NCBI GenBank assembly: GCA_002170825.1
Contig: NHIA01000034.1
Span: 1-8,103 of the forward strand
DNA length: 8,103 bases
Reading direction: 5' to 3'
DNA from: Cyanobacteria bacterium TMED177
GTDB taxonomy: Bacteria; Cyanobacteriota; Cyanobacteriia; PCC-6307; Cyanobiaceae
Part shown: piece after piece, positions 6,339-8,103 of the stretch
How positions within the stretch are numbered: the first letter of the stretch is position 1
How the letters are laid out: every line of letters begins with the position of its first letter
Made by a program: the position numbers and the translations under genes
The notes under the pieces: model-generated
Told to the model about the DNA's origin: nothing
What the model saw: only the letters and a program-made list of their open reading frames with translations
Databases searched by the model: none

Positions 6339-6899
6339 TCACTCGAGCTTGGGGTAGCGATCAGCGATCGGGTCGCCGGTGAACTTGGCGACCCAGCCCT
6401 CGCTGTTGTTGAAGAAGCGCAGGGCGCAGAACGCTGGGGAAGGTCCCATGTCGAACCAGTGGCGGGTGCCGGCCGGGACGCCGATCAGATCGCCGCGTTC
6501 GCACAGGGTCACCAGTACTTCAGTACCGATGTGCAATGAGAACAACCCTTGGCCTTCCACAAAGAAGCGCACTTCATCTTCGGCGTGGGTGTGTTCGGCG
6601 AGGAATTTGCTGCGCAGAGCCTCCCGATCTGGGTGATCCGGCGTCATCCGGATGGCATCCACGGTGATGTAGCCCTCCTCCGCACGGAGTCGGTCGATCT
6701 CGGCGGCGTAGGCATCAAGAATCTCCTGCTGTGCAGCACCCTCGGGCAACGCATGGTCGGCGGGCCATTGCTCAAAGCGGATTCCGCGTTCGGCCAGTTC
6801 CGATCGGATCGTGGCCGCATCGTTGCTGACCAAACCGGGCAGGGGAGCTGGCGCTTCACCATTTTCAAGCCTGTCTGGAAAGATGCTGAGACGACTCAT
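6339..6899 (-). CDS. mtnD: Acireductone dioxygenase (ARD) of the methionine salvage pathway
   Basis: This 186-residue cupin enzyme oxidises the acireductone 1,2-dihydroxy-3-keto-5-methylthiopentene with O2. The Fe form gives formate plus the 2-keto acid precursor of methionine; the Ni form gives an off-pathway product. The metal ligands are H103 and H105 (HTHAEDEVRFFVEG, 103-116), E109 and H147 (GTRHWFDMG, 144-152). Their spacing matches that of the Klebsiella enzyme (H96, H98, E102, H140). Length is normal for the family, and the N-terminal MSRLSIFPD start is plausible. The ATG at 6899 has GGAGG 7 bases upstream (6911-6907). A longer frame opening at 7001 would add 34 Pro/Gly-rich residues that lie in the cobI coding region, and is rejected. 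No other salvage gene is visible nearby. It is head to head with cobI and convergent with the large nuclease gene. Confidence 0.95.
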   Translation of the reverse strand: MSRLSIFPDRLENGEAPAPLPGLVSNDAATIRSELAERGIRFEQWPADHALPEGAAQQEILDAYAAEIDRLRAEEGYITVDAIRMTPDHPDREALRSKFLAEHTHAEDEVRFFVEGQGLFSLHIGTEVLVTLCERGDLIGVPAGTRHWFDMGPSPAFCALRFFNNSEGWVAKFTGDPIADRYPKLE

Positions 6900-7677
6900 C
6901 ACCGGGCCTCCGGAGGACCTTCCGCTGTCCATCATCGACCCGCCCGTGCCCGCCGGCCTCACCGTTGTCGGAGTTGGCCCCGGTGATCCTGATTTGCTCA
7001 CCCTGGCTGCGGTTCGTGCGATCGAACGGGCTCAGGTGGTGGCCATGCCTGTGGCGGGTGAGGGGATCGAGAGCATGGCCGCGGCGATTGCATCGGCCTG
7101 GATCCGGCCAGATCAGCGCCGGTTGCCACTGGTGTTCCCGATGGTGGAGGCAGCCGACCCCAGGCGCGATGCCTGGCACCGGGCCGCGGCGGCCATCGCT
7201 GCTGAGGTGGATCAGGGGCATGCGGTGGTGTTGCTCTGCGAGGGCGATGCCTCCCTGTTCGCCACCGCCAGCTATGTGCTGCTCGCTCTGCAACAACGTC
7301 ATCCGGACTGTCCTGTGGCTGTTGTGCCTGGCATCACGGCGATCTCCGCGGCTGCCGCAGCAGCAGCCTGGCCACTGGCGCTGCAACAGGACCAGCTATT
7401 GGTGATGCCCTGCCCGGATCAACCGGAGGATCTGGCATCGGCTCTGGAACAGGCGGCAGTGCAGTCCAGGGTGTTGGCCTTGCTCAAGCTCGGTCGCCGT
7501 TGGCGTTGGGTGCGCCCGTTGCTGGAGCAGCAGCGTCTTCTGGCGGGGGCACTGTTCGCGGAACGGGTCGGCTGGCCGGATCAGTGGGTTCAGCCGGCTG
7601 AGGCCATGCCCGCCGGCGAGCGCCCCTACTTCTCATTGTTGTTGATCCGCCAGGGCTGGCCTTCGGTGCTGCCCTGA
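6883..7677 (+). CDS. cobI: Precorrin-2 C(20)-methyltransferase
   Basis: This cytoplasmic enzyme of the corrin ring pathway transfers a methyl group from SAM to C-20 of precorrin-2, giving precorrin-3A; cobalt-pathway homologues are called CbiL. The tetrapyrrole methylase signatures are present: VGVGPGDPDLLTLAAVRAI (29-47), a CEGDASLFATASYVLLAL segment (119-136) that matches the GDPxxYST region of CobI/CbiL, and VVPGITAISAAAAAA (147-161). The fold runs to the C-terminal YFSLLLIRQG. At 264 residues it is slightly long because the start is uncertain. ATG 6883 overlaps the mtnD start by 17 bp and has a poor Shine-Dalgarno. GTG 6946 would give a more family-like N-terminus. A rare CTG at 6925 sits 8 bases after a GGAGG (6912-6916). 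The family identity is secure. The gene converges on the next one, with 3 bp between stops. Confidence 0.92.
   Translation: MLRRLITGPPEDLPLSIIDPPVPAGLTVVGVGPGDPDLLTLAAVRAIERAQVVAMPVAGEGIESMAAAIASAWIRPDQRRLPLVFPMVEAADPRRDAWHRAAAAIAAEVDQGHAVVLLCEGDASLFATASYVLLALQQRHPDCPVAVVPGITAISAAAAAAAWPLALQQDQLLVMPCPDQPEDLASALEQAAVQSRVLALLKLGRRWRWVRPLLEQQRLLAGALFAERVGWPDQWVQPAEAMPAGERPYFSLLLIRQGWPSVLP
6907..6916. promoter_or_regulatory. Palindromic double Shine-Dalgarno CCTCCGGAGG
   Basis: This perfect 10-bp palindrome places GGAGG on both strands. On the minus strand it stands 7 bases before the mtnD ATG (6899). On the plus strand GGAGG ends 8 bases before a CTG at 6925 that is in frame with cobI. It decides the mtnD start. 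Whether it serves cobI depends on that gene's true start. Confidence 0.55.
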
Positions 7678-7680
7678 TGG

Positions 7681-8103
7681 TCAGGGGCCGGTGGCCCGCG
7701 GAACCAGGGATCGATCGAGGGGGCCAGGGCTGGGGGGTGCAACCAGCAGGCGTCGCAGCAGCATCAGCAGGCCAACAAGTTCGCGTGGTGGTCTGCGCTC
7801 AGGCCAGCAGCCATCGCTGCAGAACAACCACAGGAGCAGGCTGTGCCGCTGGCGTTGGTTCAGCTCGCCCCAGGTGAGGGCAACCCGAAGCGGATTCTCG
7901 GCAAGGGGCTGAATCGGCAGGGGAGGGACGCTGGCCGTCCATTGCAGCTGACTGCTCTGCACCAGCGGCGGCATTGATGCCGCGAAGCGCAGCTCAACGC
8001 CCTGTTCGCTGATGGCCGTGATCCGACAGGGATGGCGGTGACCGCCTGCATCCGTGATCTCAGCGGCATGGTCCAGTTCGATCCAGGGGGAGGGATCCGC
8101 CTG
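7681..8103 (-). CDS. C-terminal part of a probable cellulose-synthase-like glycosyltransferase with PilZ domain (5' end outside the window)
   Basis: The minus-strand frame is open without a stop from the right edge down to TGA at 7683-7681, giving 140 visible residues and no need for the internal ATG at 7974. Visible residues 22-40 (HRHPCRITAISEQGVELRF) look like a PilZ domain edge (a basic RxxCRI start followed by SxxGxxLxF). PilZ domains bind cyclic di-GMP and occur at the C-terminus of BcsA-type family 2 glycosyltransferases. Residues 74-112, from RVALTWGELNQRQRHSLL through the LFCSDGCW and RPPRELVGLL segments, resemble the C-terminal tail that follows PilZ in cyanobacterial cellulose-synthase-like proteins, where Q-x3-L and LFxxxxxW patterns recur. 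The catalytic domain is not visible. The coding call is solid; the family is a pattern match made without a search, and another PilZ protein is possible. Confidence 0.6.
   Translation of the reverse strand, partial: QADPSPWIELDHAAEITDAGGHRHPCRITAISEQGVELRFAASMPPLVQSSQLQWTASVPPLPIQPLAENPLRVALTWGELNQRQRHSLLLWLFCSDGCWPERRPPRELVGLLMLLRRLLVAPPSPGPLDRSLVPRATGP

Noticed and set aside
6355..6371. HIP1-like GCGATC repeats
   Set aside because: Only GCGATCAG and GCGATCGG are present here, not the full GCGATCGC octamer.
6811..6882. Earlier ATG for cobI at 6811
   Set aside because: It would overlap mtnD by 89 bp and add 24 residues not expected in the tetrapyrrole methylase family.
6900..7001. Upstream extension of mtnD by 34 residues
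   Set aside because: The added part is Pro/Gly/Ser-rich and antisense to cobI. The ATG at 6899 has a well-placed GGAGG and yields the normal ARD N-terminus.
7972..7974. ATG at 7974 as the start of a 97-residue protein
   Set aside because: The frame stays open upstream to the window edge, and the upstream residues contain the PilZ-like segment, so this is an internal Met.
1..8103. CRISPR arrays, tRNA genes, insertion sequences
   Set aside because: No repeated spacer-like units, cloverleaf-like stretches or transposase motifs were seen by eye on either strand.

Overview
The window looks like a marine picocyanobacterium of the Synechococcus/Cyanobium type. The evidence is tight gene packing, GC-rich housekeeping genes (about 65% GC in a sampled line of the cobI region), a cyanobacterial-style cobalamin gene (cobI), and short secreted or membrane proteins with TTG/ATG start ambiguities. 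No perfect HIP1 octamer (GCGATCGC) was seen by eye, which fits marine picocyanobacteria. The assignment rests on style and remembered family resemblance, not on a search.

Left part (1-2413), all minus strand, read from right to left. It begins with a small secreted hypothetical protein (start 2413). After a 118-bp spacer carrying a 9-bp direct repeat comes a secreted YkuD-like L,D-transpeptidase (start 1920). This is joined by a TGATG stop/start overlap to an ICMT/PEMT-type membrane methyltransferase (start 1363). Last is an unrecognised protein that starts at 747 and runs off the left edge. The set suggests a small cell-envelope-related transcription unit.

Centre (2414-6325). A 183-bp divergent intergenic region leads to one very large plus-strand gene of about 1,223 codons. 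It fuses an endonuclease/exonuclease/phosphatase (EEP) domain to a UshA-like metallophosphatase and a 5'-nucleotidase C-terminal domain. Its GC is visibly lower (about 50% in a sampled line) and its product is very acidic, so it looks like an accessory gene set between core genes. The natural reading is an extracellular or periplasmic phosphorus-scavenging enzyme that cuts nucleic acid or phosphodiesters and then dephosphorylates the nucleotides. It has no obvious signal peptide. A 10-bp-stem hairpin separates it from the convergent gene on its right.

Right part (6339-8103). The acireductone dioxygenase gene of methionine salvage (mtnD, minus) and the precorrin-2 C20-methyltransferase gene of cobalamin synthesis (cobI, plus) are arranged head to head. 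Their starts overlap or nearly touch around a palindromic Shine-Dalgarno sequence. cobI then converges, with only 3 bp between the stops, on the 3' end of a minus-strand gene whose product ends like a cellulose-synthase-type glycosyltransferase with a PilZ domain. That gene runs off the right edge.

The window is therefore mostly ordinary core genes. The accessory element worth attention is the giant nuclease-nucleotidase fusion with its unusual leader region. No RNA genes, CRISPR arrays or insertion sequences were seen.
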